Shown in pieces: positions 63,773 through 64,000 of a DNA stretch of 64,000 nucleotides (position 1 is the stretch's first letter; each line of letters starts with the position of its first letter). Below the pieces are notes generated by a model. The model was not told the origin of the DNA. It made no database searches and saw only the letters and a list, made by a program, of their open reading frames with translations. The position numbers and the translations under genes are program-made. This DNA is from Acuticoccus sp051016205 (lineage in GTDB: Bacteria > Pseudomonadota > Alphaproteobacteria > Rhizobiales > Amorphaceae): the NCBI GenBank assembly GCA_051016205.1, contig CP136534.1:1488001-1552000 (forward strand). The letters are read 5' to 3'.

Positions 63773-64000
63773 TCATGATGCGCGAACGGTGTGGCGCTGG
63801 AGGCGGCGCTCCAAACGTTCAGCGAGCAGCGTCAGCGGATAGGCAAGCAGGAAGTAGATCACCGCCGCCGTGGTCAGCACCTCGATAGGCCTAAAGGTTT
63901 CCAGCGCGATGAGTTTTGACACCTGCATCAGCTCCAGCGCGCCGATGGCGGACGCGAGCGAGGTGCTCTTGATGAGAAGCACCATCCATGTGGTGAGCTG
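63773..64000 (-). CDS. Polar amino-acid ABC transporter permease (partial, cut by window end)
   Basis: Only the C-terminal about 75 residues are in the window: MVLLIKSTSLASAIGALELM is the typical EAA-loop exit and next helix of HisM/GlnP permeases, followed by AVIYFLLAYPLTLLAERLE. The frame stays open to base 64000, so the start lies beyond the window. Operon partner of the ATPase at 63013. Confidence 0.9.
   Translation of the reverse strand, partial: QLTTWMVLLIKSTSLASAIGALELMQVSKLIALETFRPIEVLTTAAVIYFLLAYPLTLLAERLERRLQRHTVRAS

Overview
The window is about 64 kb of high-GC, gene-dense DNA from an alphaproteobacterium. The order Hyphomicrobiales/Rhizobiales or a relative is an inference. The supporting signs are a PmtA-type phospholipid methyltransferase, a periplasmic-glucan opgG/opgH pair with a Tat signal, hslVU and dnaKJ, an alphaproteobacterial-type RpoH promoter, a rhizobial-style hupSLCDFGHIJK-hypAB cluster and an FNR/FixK box. 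No rRNA, tRNA, CRISPR array, transposase or integrase was recognised.

Region 1 (1-34 kb) is mostly conserved core genome. It carries rsmI, an LpoA-like lipoprotein, coaBC-dut-moeB, secA with a class III cyclase behind it, a parvulin, argJ-mutT and opgG-opgH. These are followed by a four-gene membrane operon built on a ferric-reductase/Rieske fusion, then fhs, a D-2-hydroxyacid dehydrogenase, hslVU, pmtA and dnaKJ. Odd proteins here are a histone-H1-like 29-residue repeat fused to an AhpD/CMD domain, and a cytochrome b561 fused to two YceI domains. A badly decayed mannitol-dehydrogenase-family pseudogene closes the region.

Region 2 (34.5-43.5 kb) is a complete-looking group-1d-type uptake hydrogenase operon: hupS, hupL, hupC, hupD, hupF, hupG, hupH, a hupI-hupJ fusion, hupK, hypA and hypB. 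The small subunit has a Tat signal and the six-cysteine proximal-cluster pattern of O2-tolerant enzymes. A perfect FNR/FixK palindrome lies upstream. hypD, hypE and hypF are not in this cluster.

Region 3 (43.6-49.1 kb) is a link segment: an Inh-like lipoprotein, an MFS transporter, a run of intergenic palindromes, and a dipeptide/nickel-type ABC transporter with no ATPase genes.

Region 4 (49.4-62.9 kb) is the most unusual part. A CooC-type nickel ATPase and a Cys-tailed MerR regulator precede a promoter with a MerR-style dyad. That promoter leads into a second, Tat-less [NiFe] hydrogenase. Five small single-pass membrane proteins are encoded in tandem between its small and large subunits, all translationally coupled. 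Behind the large subunit come an unknown protein, a winged-helix-like protein with a Cys/His-rich tail, a Rieske-like protein lacking one canonical histidine, a maturation protease, hypC, a broken hypD, an FmdE-like protein, a GST-like protein and a FecCD-type metal ABC importer. My reading is that this is a metal-regulated hydrogenase held on the cytoplasmic face of the membrane by a hetero-oligomeric stalk, with its own nickel supply and maturation genes. HypD/E/F activity would have to come from elsewhere in the genome.

The window ends in a polar amino-acid ABC transporter on the minus strand, whose permease runs off the edge.
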